This document shows, piece after piece, positions 8,442-17,034 of a DNA stretch of 64,000 nucleotides. Both the position numbers and the translations under genes were made by a program. Source of the stretch: Pseudomonas frederiksbergensis (GTDB lineage Bacteria > Pseudomonadota > Gammaproteobacteria > Pseudomonadales > Pseudomonadaceae); NCBI RefSeq assembly GCF_003732665.1, contig NZ_MOBP01000001.1:539466-603465 (forward strand). Direction: 5' to 3'. The notes beneath the pieces are model-generated. The model searched no databases. It was given only the letters and a program-made list of their open reading frames with translations, and had not been told where the DNA came from. Position 1 is the stretch's first letter. The number at the start of each line of letters is the position of its first letter.

Positions 8442-9242
8442 ATGAATTTTTCCGCACTACGTCGCAACCTGCTGGTAGGTTCGCTGGGCCTGGCACTGAG
8501 CGCCGGCCTGTTGGGGCAAGCGGTTGCCGGTGAGCAGCTGCAAAAAATCAAGGACGCAGGCGTGATCAACGTCGGCCTGGAAGGCACTTACCCACCGTTC
8601 AGTTTCGTCGACGCCGACGGCAAACTGGCCGGCTTCGAAGTCGAGCTCTCCGAAGCCCTGGCCAAAAAGCTGGGTGTTAAAGCCAAGATTCAGCCAACCA
8701 AGTGGGACGGCATCCTCGCCGCTCTGGAATCCAAGCGTCTGGACCTGGTGGTCAACCAGGTGACCATCTCCGACGAGCGCAAGAAGAAGTATGACTTCTC
8801 CGAGCCGTACACCATCTCCGGGATTCAGGCGCTGGTGCTGAAGAGCAAGGAAGCCGCGCTGAACATCAAGACAGCCGCCGACCTGACTGGCAAGAAAGTC
8901 GGTGTAGGCCTTGGCACCAACTACGAACAGTGGGTCCGGGCCAATGTGCCGGGCGCTGACGTGCGCACCTACGACGATGATCCGACCAAGTTCGCCGACC
9001 TGAACAATGGCCGTACCGATGCCATCCTGATCGACCGTCTGGCGGCGCTTGAATACGCCAAGAAAGCACCGAAAACCGTGGCTGCCGGCCAGGCATTCTC
9101 CCGTCAGGAATCCGGTATTGCCCTGCGCAAAGGCGAGCCAGAACTGCTGGCTGCAGTGAACAAGGCCCTCGACGAGCTGCGTGCCGACGGCACCCTGGCC
9201 AAGATCTCGGAAAAATACTTCCAGACTGACGTCACTAAATAA
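8442..9242 (+). CDS. tcyJ: Cystine ABC transporter, substrate-binding protein
   Basis: A 266-residue periplasmic solute-binding protein (family 3, FliY/TcyJ). A signal peptide ends near residue 28 (QAVA|GEQ). The ligand-binding domain opens with INVGLEGTYPPFSFVDADGK and contains WDGILAALESKRLDLVVNQV and GVGLGTNYEQW, matching FliY-type cystine-binding proteins. It captures L-cystine, and probably related disulfides, for the permease and ATPase encoded next. Its stop overlaps the start of tcyL by one base, so the three genes form one operon, in line with the dcyD-tcyJLN arrangement known in Enterobacteria. Confidence 0.9.
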   Translation: MNFSALRRNLLVGSLGLALSAGLLGQAVAGEQLQKIKDAGVINVGLEGTYPPFSFVDADGKLAGFEVELSEALAKKLGVKAKIQPTKWDGILAALESKRLDLVVNQVTISDERKKKYDFSEPYTISGIQALVLKSKEAALNIKTAADLTGKKVGVGLGTNYEQWVRANVPGADVRTYDDDPTKFADLNNGRTDAILIDRLAALEYAKKAPKTVAAGQAFSRQESGIALRKGEPELLAAVNKALDELRADGTLAKISEKYFQTDVTK

Positions 9243-9907
9243 TGGAAGAAGCTTTCCAACTCGCACTGGACTCCGCGCCCTTCCTGCTCAAGGGCGCGTA
9301 CTACACGGTGATTCTGAGCCTGGGCGGAATGTTCTTCGGCCTGGTGATGGGTTTCGGCCTGGCGTTGATGCGCCTGTCGCGGTTCAAATCGATCAGTTGG
9401 CTGGCCCGCATCTACGTGTCGTTCTTTCGCGGCACGCCGTTGCTGGTGCAACTGTTCGTGATCTATTACGGCTTGCCGCAATTGGGCGTCGAACTTGATC
9501 CGCTGCCGGCCGCCCTGATCGGCTTCTCGCTGAACATGGCCGCCTACGCCTGCGAAATCCTGCGTGCCGCGATCAGCTCCATCGAGCGTGGCCAATGGGA
9601 AGCCGCCGCAAGTATCGGCATGACCCGTGCGCAGACCCTGCGCCGGGCCATCCTGCCGCAAGCGATGCGCACGGCCCTGCCGCCGCTGGGCAACAGCTTC
9701 ATTTCGCTGGTCAAGGACACCGCGCTGGCCGCCACCATCCAGGTGCCGGAACTGTTCCGTCAGGCACAGTTGATCACCGCCCGGACTTTCGAAGTCTTCA
9801 CCATGTACCTTGCCGCCGCCCTCATCTACTGGATTCTGGCCACGGCGCTCTCGCACCTGCAGAACAAGTTGGAAGAGCGGGTCAATCGGCATGACCAGGA
9901 GTCCTGA
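9242..9907 (+). CDS. tcyL: Cystine ABC transporter, permease
   Basis: A 221-residue inner-membrane subunit of the polar amino acid (HisMQ) permease family. Conserved points include VSFFRGTPLLVQLFVIYYGL and the EAA-loop WEAAASIGMTRAQTLRRAIL ahead of PQAMRTALPPLGNSFISLVKDTAL, which contacts the ATPase. About five helices are expected. It overlaps tcyJ by one base and ends 3 bases before tcyN. Confidence 0.9.
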   Translation: MEEAFQLALDSAPFLLKGAYYTVILSLGGMFFGLVMGFGLALMRLSRFKSISWLARIYVSFFRGTPLLVQLFVIYYGLPQLGVELDPLPAALIGFSLNMAAYACEILRAAISSIERGQWEAAASIGMTRAQTLRRAILPQAMRTALPPLGNSFISLVKDTALAATIQVPELFRQAQLITARTFEVFTMYLAAALIYWILATALSHLQNKLEERVNRHDQES

Positions 9908-9910
9908 CCC

Positions 9911-10666
9911 ATGATTGTCGTGGAAAAACTGACAAAGCAGTTCAAGGGTCAAGTGGTGCTCAACGGCATCGATCTGGAAGTGAAGGAAGGCGAGGTCGTG
10001 GCGATCATCGGGCCCAGCGGCTCGGGCAAGACCACGTTCCTGCGGTGCCTGAACTTCCTCGAAGAACCCACCAGCGGCCGGATCAAGGTCGGCGACATCG
10101 AAATCGATGGCAGCCGCCCGCTGAACCAGCAGCAGGGCCTGGTGCGACGTCTGCGCCAGCACGTGGGCTTCGTGTTCCAGAACTTCAACCTGTTCCCGCA
10201 CCGCACGGCCCTTGAGAACGTGATCGAAGGCCCGATCGTGGTGAAGAAAATCCCCCATGCCGAAGCCGTTGCCCTGGGCAAAAAGCTGCTCGCCCGGGTG
10301 GGTCTGGCGGGCAAGGAAGACGCTTACCCGCGACGCCTTTCCGGAGGCCAGCAACAGCGTGTGGCGATTGCCCGGGCGCTGGCGATGGAGCCGGAAGTCA
10401 TCCTGTTCGATGAACCCACTTCCGCGCTCGACCCGGAGTTGGTCGGTGAAGTGCTGGCGACCATCCGCAGCCTCGCCGAAGAGAACCGCACCATGGTCAT
10501 CGTCACTCACGAAATGGGCTTTGCCCGGGACGTGGCGAACCGCGTGGTGTTTTTCGACAAGGGTGTGATCGTCGAGCAAGGCGAATCCAAGGCGTTGTTT
10601 GCCAATCCGAAAGAAGAACGGACCCGGCAGTTTCTCAGCAAGTTCCTCAACAACTCGCACAACTGA
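9911..10666 (+). CDS. tcyN: Cystine ABC transporter, ATP-binding protein
   Basis: A 251-residue ATPase of the polar amino acid uptake family. Walker A is GPSGSGKT (about residues 34-41), the Q-loop is [11 protein letters not shown], the signature LSGGQQQR, Walker [15 protein letters not shown] and the switch histidine is in [14 protein letters not shown]. It powers cystine import with TcyJ and TcyL. Last gene of the operon; the 470-bp gap downstream has no clear terminator. Confidence 0.9.
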   Translation: MIVVEKLTKQFKGQVVLNGIDLEVKEGEVVAIIGPSGSGKTTFLRCLNFLEEPTSGRIKVGDIEIDGSRPLNQQQGLVRRLRQHVGFVFQNFNLFPHRTALENVIEGPIVVKKIPHAEAVALGKKLLARVGLAGKEDAYPRRLSGGQQQRVAIARALAMEPEVILFDEPTSALDPELVGEVLATIRSLAEENRTMVIVTHEMGFARDVANRVVFFDKGVIVEQGESKALFANPKEERTRQFLSKFLNNSHN

Positions 10667-11134
10667 AAAAATGATTTAAATCTTGTTAACTTCCATGGAC
10701 GGAAGTAACAGTTCCCTTCTGCGTTAAAACGCCCACTTCTCGAATCCACCTATACAACTTTGCCTGCCTGATTGCCGTACATATATATGTTCTGCAACAG
10801 ATTCCTCCTGCCTAAAATACGCCATTAACCCGAACCGCCCGGTTCAATGGGTCAGCGCACCCGATACGTCAAACCGGGAGAAACCGGGGTAAAGTTCGAC
10901 AGTACGATGGCGTTTATTAACTGCGTCGCGTAGGAATTTTCTGAATAACACTGAATCCATCACCCAACTAACAAACTCTATTGACACCTATTCCGGCGCA
11001 CTCTTATCTAGTCTGCAACAGGCGCCAATCATCCCGACTCATTCGTTATTAACACGAACTTTTTGTTGCCCGGTGATTCACGCCTATTGAACTTCCAGAA
11101 ACGGACTTCGCTGCAAGGCTTCAAGGAGAAACCC
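10667..11134. other. Intergenic region with possible promoter for 11135 gene
   Basis: No convincing gene. ACTTCC-ATGGAC-GGAAGT (about 10690-10707) is a weak hairpin after tcyN without a T-run. TTGACA at 10981-10986 is a good -35 box, but the matching -10 region (around 11004-11010, TTATCTA) is poor. AAGGAGAA at 11123-11130 is the Shine-Dalgarno of the next gene. Confidence 0.45.
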
Positions 11135-11899
11135 ATGACGAGCATCTCGAACAAACCCGAACTTGCGGCCCCGACCCTGGCGCAATCTCACAGGAGCGGC
11201 ATCAACATCACCTCGGCCGCCCACTTGCTGATCGCCGTCGCGCCTTACCCCGGCATGGACGAAGGCGACCTGATCGAACTGTACTGGGACAACTGCTACG
11301 TGGCCTCAAAAGCCCTGATCGTCGACGACATCAATCAACCTGTGCAACTGCGAGTGCCCGAGAGCTTTGTCATCAATGGCACCTCACACGTGCACTACCG
11401 CGTCATGCAGGTCGGACAAGACCCGGCGCTGTCACTGACGACCCGGGTGCAGATCAAGCTCGATTGCCCGGGCGGCCAGTCGCCGGCCGTGTCCGGCGAC
11501 GAAAACCAGGGCCTGGCCCCGGTGAATTTGCCCGAGACCATCCGCCGCCATGGCGTCAACCCGAACCAGATCAAACGTGGTGTGCCGCTGACCATCGAGC
11601 CTTACCTGAACATGGCCGTCGACGACGAAATCACCCTGCGGTGGGGCGATGTGCGCATGGACCTGCCCAAACTCGAGGCGAACGACATCGGTCAGCCGAT
11701 CCAGGTCTGGGTGCCGCCAGCGATCATTCTCGAAGCGGGCGAAGACCTGAGGCTGGAAGTGACCTACTGCATCCTCGACCGCGTGGGCAACAACTCACGC
11801 TGGGCACCGCCGCGAATGTTGAGGATCGGCTGCGCCAACCCCTACCTGAAAGTGCCGTTGAAAGAAGAACTCAAAGCCGCCGAATCCCGCAAAAAGTAA
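11135..11899 (+). CDS. Protein with two tandem beta-rich domains, function unknown
   Basis: A 254-residue protein; the start at 11135 follows an AAGGAGAA site, whereas an in-frame ATG at 11063 lacks one. It holds two copies of a domain of about 100 residues. Copy one has YPGMDEGDLIELYWDNCYVA, then VQLRVPESFVI; copy two has YLNMAVDDEITLRWGDVRMD, then IQVWVPPAIIL. Each copy ends with a repeated V/T-rich strand (HYRVMQVGQ; EVTYCILDRVGN). The spacing suggests an Ig-like or carbohydrate-binding-like beta sandwich. There is no signal peptide, so it is probably cytoplasmic or exported by a signal-less route. I do not know its function. It is flanked by a long leader region and a REPIN. Confidence 0.75.
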   Translation: MTSISNKPELAAPTLAQSHRSGINITSAAHLLIAVAPYPGMDEGDLIELYWDNCYVASKALIVDDINQPVQLRVPESFVINGTSHVHYRVMQVGQDPALSLTTRVQIKLDCPGGQSPAVSGDENQGLAPVNLPETIRRHGVNPNQIKRGVPLTIEPYLNMAVDDEITLRWGDVRMDLPKLEANDIGQPIQVWVPPAIILEAGEDLRLEVTYCILDRVGNNSRWAPPRMLRIGCANPYLKVPLKEELKAAESRKK

Positions 11900-11911
11900 A
11901 ACCACCACCAA

Positions 11912-12028
11912 CCCTGTGGGAGCGGGCTTGCTCGCGAAGAGGCCGTGTCAGTCGACATCAATGTTGAATGACACACCGCTTTCGCGAGCAAGCCCGCTCC
12001 CACAGGGGGCCCGCTCCCACACAGGGGG
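11912..12028. repeat. REPIN plus extra REP tail
   Basis: CCCTGTGGGAGCGGGCTTGC and its inverse AGCAAGCCCGCTCCCACAGG form the two arms (11912-12009), with a variable middle. The end of the right arm is then duplicated (CCCGCTCCCACACAGGGGGG, to 12028), a sign of slippage or repeat nesting. Confidence 0.85.
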
Positions 12029-12220
12029 GCCTATTCAGGTTCAGCTGTTGCTCCACAAACAACTGTTGCCCTGCGGACAGACGCCCTTCTATGCATATTC
12101 CCAAAAGTTAGTTTATTAATTATTTACACACGCTTAGGGTATATACACCGGACCACCGGACATTCTTGTTTTTCGTTCGCCGCCACCATCGCGGCGTTTT
12201 TCATGAAATGTGAGGTAGGT

Positions 12221-12289
12221 ATGGTCCGGAACACAATCACCCCAGTGCAGATCGCCAGGGCATTGCGTGCAGCCAAGGAGCGGCACTGA
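12221..12289 (+). CDS. 22-residue leader peptide translationally coupled to sfnB
   Basis: ATG at 12221 is preceded by GAGG at the proper distance (12212-12215). The 22-residue product reads MVRNTITPVQIARALRAAKE then RH, a basic, probably helical peptide. Its stop overlaps the sfnB start (TGATG, 12287-12291), and the AAG-GAG codons for K-E (12275-12280) form the sfnB Shine-Dalgarno. Translation of the leader would therefore open or reinitiate sfnB. No name known to me; a role in sulfur-responsive translation is inference. Confidence 0.6.
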   Translation: MVRNTITPVQIARALRAAKERH

Positions 12290-13530
12290 TGTCCAGTCTG
12301 GCAGAAGCCACTATCCAGAGTGACCTGGATATCGCCCCCCTGTTGTTGCCCGCGCAGGTATTGCGCAACGACGCACAAGCCATCAAGGCTGCCCATGAGC
12401 TGGCGCAAACCGCCCGTCTGCAAGCGGCCAAACGTGACCAGCAGCGCAAGTTGCCGTGGTCGGAAATCGAACAGTTCACCCGTAGCGGCCTGGGCAGCAT
12501 TGCCATTCCGCGCGAGTACGGCGGCCCGCAGGTTTCGTTCGTCACCATCGCTGATGTGTTCGCGATTATTTCTGCGGCCGACCCGGCGCTGGGGCAGATC
12601 CCGCAGAACCAGTTCGGCATCCTGAACCTGGTGCTCGGCAGCGCGACTGAATCGCAGAAAAAACAGCTATTCAAAAGCGTGCTCGAAGGCTGGCGCATCG
12701 GCAATGCCGGGCCGGAACGCGGCACCAAAAACACCCTGGAACTCAAGGCGCGGATCACGGCGGATGGCGACGGTTTTGTCATCAGCGGCCAGAAGTTCTA
12801 CTCCACCGGCGCGCTGTTCGCCCACTGGGTCGCGGTCAAGGCGCTGAACGACGACGGCAAGCAAGTGCTGGCCTTCGTCCGTCGTGGCACGCCGGGGCTG
12901 CGCATCGTCGATGACTGGTCGGGTTTCGGCCAGCGCACCACCGCCAGCGGCACCATTTTGCTCAACAACGTGCGGGTCGACGCCGAGCTGGTGGTGGATA
13001 ACTGGAAGATCAACGACAGCCCGAATATCCAGGGCGCCGTCTCGCAATTGATTCAAGCGGCCATCGACGCCGGCATCGCTCGCGGCGCCATCGACGACGC
13101 CATCGAATTTGTGAAAACCCGCGCCCGTCCATGGATCGACGCCAAGGTCGAACGGGCCAGCGACGATCTGTATGTGATCGCCGACATCGGCAAATTGAAG
13201 ATCGAACTGCACGCCGCCGAAGCGCTACTGCGCAAGGCCGGGCAAGTGCTCGATCAAGTCAACGCCGCGCCGCTCACCGCCGAATCCGCCGCCCGCGCTT
13301 CGATTGCCGTGGCCGAAGCCAAAGTGCTGACCACAGAGATCTCGTTGCTGGCCAGCGAAAAGCTCTTCGAACTGGCCGGCAGCCGCGCCACCCTCGCCGA
13401 ATTCAACCTCGACCGTCACTGGCGCAACGCCCGCGTGCACACCTTGCACGACCCGGTGCGCTGGAAGTACTACGCCGTCGGCACTTACCACCTGAACGGT
13501 ACTTTGCCGGCTCGCCATTCCTGGATTTAA
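12289..13530 (+). CDS. sfnB: SfnB-family sulfur-acquisition flavoprotein oxidoreductase
   Basis: A 413-residue member of the acyl-CoA-dehydrogenase-like flavin monooxygenase group that includes SfnB and DszC. Family features are REYGGPQVSF near residue 80, the FMN-binding region ERGTKNTLEL to GDGFVISGQKFYSTGA, DDWSGFGQRTTASGT, and the C-terminal DRHWRNARVHTLHDPVRWKY. These enzymes oxidise reduced organosulfur compounds, probably with a partner flavin reductase, so that sulfite can be released. First structural gene of an operon with a paralogue, an LLM monooxygenase and an ABC importer; its start overlaps the leader ORF. Confidence 0.88.
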   Translation: MSSLAEATIQSDLDIAPLLLPAQVLRNDAQAIKAAHELAQTARLQAAKRDQQRKLPWSEIEQFTRSGLGSIAIPREYGGPQVSFVTIADVFAIISAADPALGQIPQNQFGILNLVLGSATESQKKQLFKSVLEGWRIGNAGPERGTKNTLELKARITADGDGFVISGQKFYSTGALFAHWVAVKALNDDGKQVLAFVRRGTPGLRIVDDWSGFGQRTTASGTILLNNVRVDAELVVDNWKINDSPNIQGAVSQLIQAAIDAGIARGAIDDAIEFVKTRARPWIDAKVERASDDLYVIADIGKLKIELHAAEALLRKAGQVLDQVNAAPLTAESAARASIAVAEAKVLTTEISLLASEKLFELAGSRATLAEFNLDRHWRNARVHTLHDPVRWKYYAVGTYHLNGTLPARHSWI

Positions 13531-13553
13531 CGACCAGACCTCTGGAGAAACAC

Positions 13554-14747
13554 ATGACTCTTTCTCACCACGTCGCGGTCATAACCAGCGATGAGCAAGC
13601 CCTGATCGTCGCCAGTGACCTGGCCGAAGATTTCCAACGCGACAGCGCCCTGCGCGACCGCGAACGCCGTTTGCCGCACCCGGAACTGGAAGTGTTTTCC
13701 CGCTCGGGCCTTTGGGGCATCAGCGTGCCAAAGGAATACGGCGGCGCTGGCGTGTCCAACGTCACCCTGGCCAAAGTCATTGCCCTGATCGCCCAGGCCG
13801 ACGGCTCCCTCGGGCAAATCCCGCAGAACCATTTCTACGCCCTCGAAGTGCTCCGCGTGAACGGCAGCGAAGCGCAGAAAAAACGCCTCTACGCCGAAGT
13901 TTTGGCCGGTCAGCGTTTCGGCAATGCCCTCGCCGAACTCGGCACCAAAACCGCCCATGACCGCGTCACCAGCCTCACCCGCGACGGTGATGGTTATCGC
14001 ATTAATGGCCGCAAGTTCTACGCCACCGGGGCGATTTACGCCCAGCGCATTCCGACTTCCGTCGTGGACGAAAACGGCGTGCAGCAACTGGCTTTCGTGC
14101 CGCACAACAGCAAAGGCCTGACCGTGATCGACGACTGGAGCGGTTTCGGTCAGCGCACCACTGGCAGCGGTTCGGTGGTGTTTGAAGACGTCTACGTATC
14201 CGCCGAAGATGTGATCCCGTTCCAAAGCGCTTTCGAACGCCCGACCACCGTCGGCCCGCTGGCGCAGATTCTCCACGCCGCCATCGACACCGGTATCGCC
14301 CGCGCCGCTTACGAAGATGCCCTGCACTTCGTGCGCACCAAAACCCGGCCGTGGATCGACGCCACCCATGAAAAAGCCGTCGATGACCCGCTGACCATCA
14401 AGAGCTTCGGCCACCTGGCGATTCGCTTGCACGCCACGGAAGCCCTGCTGGAACGCTCCGGCGAATTCCTCGACAAGGCCCAGGCCAACATGAACGCCGA
14501 GACCGTCGCCGCCGCGTCGATTGCCGTCGCCGAAGCCCGGGCCATCAGCACCGAAATCTCCCTCGCCGCCGGCACTACGCTATTCGAACTGGCCGGCAGC
14601 CAGGCCACCCTGATCGAACACGGTCTGGATCGTCACTGGCGCAACGCCCGGGTGCACACCCTGCACGACCCGGTGCGCTGGAAGTATCACGCGGTGGGCA
14701 ATTACTACCTCAATGATGAAAACCCGCCGCTGCGGGGGACCATCTGA
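13554..14747 (+). CDS. SfnB-family flavoprotein oxidoreductase, second copy (SfnA/SfnB-like)
   Basis: A 397-residue paralogue of the preceding gene with the same landmarks: KEYGGAGVSN, the LGQIPQNHF segment, the GDGYRINGRKFYATGA flavin region, DDWSGFGQRTTGSGS and DRHWRNARVHTLHDPVRWKY. The near-identical C-termini show a tandem duplication. The start at 13554 follows GGAG (TCTGGAGAAACAC). P. putida has a similar SfnA/SfnB pair within its dimethyl sulfone genes. The stop overlaps the next gene (TGATG), so translation is coupled. The substrate is unknown. Confidence 0.86.
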   Translation: MTLSHHVAVITSDEQALIVASDLAEDFQRDSALRDRERRLPHPELEVFSRSGLWGISVPKEYGGAGVSNVTLAKVIALIAQADGSLGQIPQNHFYALEVLRVNGSEAQKKRLYAEVLAGQRFGNALAELGTKTAHDRVTSLTRDGDGYRINGRKFYATGAIYAQRIPTSVVDENGVQQLAFVPHNSKGLTVIDDWSGFGQRTTGSGSVVFEDVYVSAEDVIPFQSAFERPTTVGPLAQILHAAIDTGIARAAYEDALHFVRTKTRPWIDATHEKAVDDPLTIKSFGHLAIRLHATEALLERSGEFLDKAQANMNAETVAAASIAVAEARAISTEISLAAGTTLFELAGSQATLIEHGLDRHWRNARVHTLHDPVRWKYHAVGNYYLNDENPPLRGTI

Positions 14748-16105
14748 TGGCCGACGCCAAGAAAAAGATCCTGCTCAATGCGTTCAACATGAACTGCATC
14801 GGGCACATCAACCATGGTTTGTGGACCCATCCACGGGACACGTCCACCCAGTACAAAACCATCGAATACTGGACCGAACTGGCGCAACTGCTGGAGCGCG
14901 GACTGTTTGACGGGTTGTTCATCGCCGACATCGTTGGCGTGTACGACGTCTACCAGAACTCGGTGGACGTGCCGCTGAAAGAGTCGATCCAGTTGCCGGT
15001 CAACGACCCGCTGCTGTTGGTTTCGGCGATGGCTGCCGTCACCAAGAATCTCGGTTTCGGCCTCACCGCCAACCTGACCTACGAACCGCCGTATCTGTTC
15101 GCCCGGCGCATGTCGACCCTCGACCATTTGAGTCGCGGTCGCGTCGGCTGGAACATCGTCACCGGCTACCTCGACAGCGCCGCCAAGGCCATGGGCCTGA
15201 GCGAGCAAGTCGAACATGACCGCCGCTACGACCAGGCCGACGAATACCTGGAGGTGCTCTACAAACTCTGGGAAGGCAGTTGGGAGGACGGCGCGGTGCT
15301 CAACGATCCCAAGCAGCGGATCTACGCCCAACCGGAAAAAGTGCACAAGGTCGAGCACAAGGGCGAGTTCTATCAGGTCGAGGGTTATCACCTCTGCGAG
15401 CCGTCGCCGCAGCGCACGCCGGTGCTGTTCCAGGCCGGCAGTTCCGATCGCGGCTTGCTGTTCGCCGGGCGTCACGCCGAGTGCGTGTTTATCAGCGGCC
15501 AGAACAAACCATCGACCAAGGTGCAAGTGGACAAGGTCCGCGCCAGTGCGGTCGAGGCCGGGCGCAATCCTGAGGACATCAAGGTGTTCATGGGCCTGAA
15601 CGTGATCGTCGGCGCCACCGAAGAGCTTGCCTGGAAGAAGCACGCCGAGTACCTGAGCTACGCCAGTGCCGAGGCCGGCGTGGCGCATTTTTCGGCGTCT
15701 ACTGCGATTGATTTTTCCCAGTACGAGATCGACGAACCGATCCAGTACGTGAAGAGCAACGCGATCCAGTCGGCGACCAAGAATCTGCAAAACAACGACT
15801 GGACCCGGCGCAAATTGCTCGAACAACACGCCCTGGGTGGCCGCTACATCACCGTGGTGGGTTCGCCTGAGCAAGTGGCGGATGAGCTGGAATCGTGGAT
15901 CGCCGAAACCGGGCTGGATGGCTTCAACCTGACGCGGATCGTTACCCCGGAAAGCTATGTGGATTTCATCGATCTGGTGATTCCGGAGTTGCAGCGTCGT
16001 GGGTCGTACAAGACCGCTTACGACAGCGGCAGCCTGCGCGAGAAGCTGTTTCACGGTGAGGCGCATTTGCCGGAGCAACACACGGGCTCCGCGTTTCGCC
16101 GCTAG
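14747..16105 (+). CDS. LLM-class FMN-dependent monooxygenase (NtaA/SnaA/DszA/DmoA type)
   Basis: A 452-residue flavin monooxygenase of the nitrilotriacetate monooxygenase (NtaA/SnaA/DszA) subgroup of the luciferase family. Typical segments are LNAFNMNCIGHINHGLWTHP at the N-terminus, TYEPPYLFARRMSTLDHLSRG-type strand, GRVGWNIVTGY, PVLFQAGSSDRGLLFAG and the C-terminal VTPESYVDFIDLVIPELQRR. It needs reduced FMN from a partner reductase. Lying after two SfnB homologues and before an importer, it probably cleaves or oxygenates an imported organosulfur compound; dimethyl sulfide monooxygenase DmoA is a close family model. Substrate unproven. Confidence 0.87.
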   Translation: MADAKKKILLNAFNMNCIGHINHGLWTHPRDTSTQYKTIEYWTELAQLLERGLFDGLFIADIVGVYDVYQNSVDVPLKESIQLPVNDPLLLVSAMAAVTKNLGFGLTANLTYEPPYLFARRMSTLDHLSRGRVGWNIVTGYLDSAAKAMGLSEQVEHDRRYDQADEYLEVLYKLWEGSWEDGAVLNDPKQRIYAQPEKVHKVEHKGEFYQVEGYHLCEPSPQRTPVLFQAGSSDRGLLFAGRHAECVFISGQNKPSTKVQVDKVRASAVEAGRNPEDIKVFMGLNVIVGATEELAWKKHAEYLSYASAEAGVAHFSASTAIDFSQYEIDEPIQYVKSNAIQSATKNLQNNDWTRRKLLEQHALGGRYITVVGSPEQVADELESWIAETGLDGFNLTRIVTPESYVDFIDLVIPELQRRGSYKTAYDSGSLREKLFHGEAHLPEQHTGSAFRR

Positions 16106-16109
16106 AAGC

Positions 16110-16174
16110 TTCGCGAGCAAGCCCGCTCCCACATTTGGAATGCATTCCCCTGTGGGAGCGGGCTTGCTCGCGAA
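16110..16174. repeat. REP pair
   Basis: Arms TTCGCGAGCAAGCCCGCTCC and GGAGCGGGCTTGCTCGCGAA with a short middle. It lies between the LLM monooxygenase and its binding protein, inside the likely operon. Confidence 0.85.
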
Positions 16175-16222
16175 GAGGCCGACCCAAACACCCAACATTT
16201 ATGCACTGACTGGAAATCCATC

Positions 16223-17032
16223 ATGACCAAGAAACTTCTAACCCACCCAGTCAAAGCACTGGCCCTGGCCCTCGGCCTGTTCAGCTCGGCGGTATTCGCC
16301 GCCGAAGCGCCGCTCAAAGTCGGCACCACCGCCGCGTTCGCCATCCCGCTGGAAGCCGCCGTCGAAGAAGCCTCCAAACAAGGCCTGAAAGTCGAGCTGG
16401 TGGAGTTCACCGACTGGATCGCGCCAAACGTCAGCCTCGCCGCCGGTGACATCGACGTGAATTACTTCCAGCACATCCCGTTCCTGGAAAACGCCAAGGC
16501 TGCCGCCGGGTTTGACCTGGTGCCGTTCGCGCCGGGGATCATCAACAACGTCGGCCTCTACTCGAAGAAATACAAAAGCTTCGACGAGCTGCCAGAGGGC
16601 GCCAGCGTCGCCATTGCCAACGACCCGATCAACAGCGGTCGCGGTCTGCAACTGTTGGCTAAAGCAGGCTTGATCACCCTCAAGCCAGGCGTGGGCTACA
16701 AGGCCACCGAAGAAGACATCACCGCCAACCCGAAGAAAATCAAAATCCTCCAGGTCGAAGCCGTGCAACTGGTTCGTGCCTACGACGACGCTGACCTGGT
16801 CCAGGGCTACCCGGCCTATATCCGCCTGGCGAAAACCTTCGATGCCGGCTCGGCGCTGCTGTTCGACGGCCTCGACCACAAGGAATACGTAATCCAGTTC
16901 GTGATCCAGCCAAAAAGCAAAACCGACCCGCGCCTGATCAAATTCGTCGACATCTACCAGCATTCGCCGGCCGTCCGCGCCGCTTTGGATAAAGCCCACG
17001 GCAAGCTCTATCAAGCCGGTTGGGAAAGCTGA
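16223..17032 (+). CDS. MetQ/NlpA-family substrate-binding protein
   Basis: A 269-residue periplasmic protein with a type I signal peptide ([17 protein letters not shown]) and no lipobox, unlike MetQ of E. coli. Family motifs include [31 protein letters not shown], the SGRG loop and [11 protein letters not shown]. MetQ relatives bind methionine; here the gene follows two SfnB-like oxidoreductases and an LLM monooxygenase, so an organosulfur ligand is more likely. The ATPase gene starts 2 bases after the stop. Confidence 0.87.
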   Translation: MTKKLLTHPVKALALALGLFSSAVFAAEAPLKVGTTAAFAIPLEAAVEEASKQGLKVELVEFTDWIAPNVSLAAGDIDVNYFQHIPFLENAKAAAGFDLVPFAPGIINNVGLYSKKYKSFDELPEGASVAIANDPINSGRGLQLLAKAGLITLKPGVGYKATEEDITANPKKIKILQVEAVQLVRAYDDADLVQGYPAYIRLAKTFDAGSALLFDGLDHKEYVIQFVIQPKSKTDPRLIKFVDIYQHSPAVRAALDKAHGKLYQAGWES

Positions 17033-17034
17033 AA

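Noticed and set aside
9104..10660. 518-codon minus-strand frame opposite tcyL and tcyN
   Set aside because: Antisense shadow; the plus-strand genes have intact ABC motifs and tight operon spacing.
11912..12028. Palindromic repeats considered as CRISPR
   Set aside because: No regular spacers or array; repeats occur singly or in inverted pairs across the window, as REPs do.
13131..13553. Extension of the second SfnB-like gene upstream into the first
   Set aside because: The extra sequence is out-of-frame reading of the first gene; ATG 13554 has a GGAG site and matches the family start.
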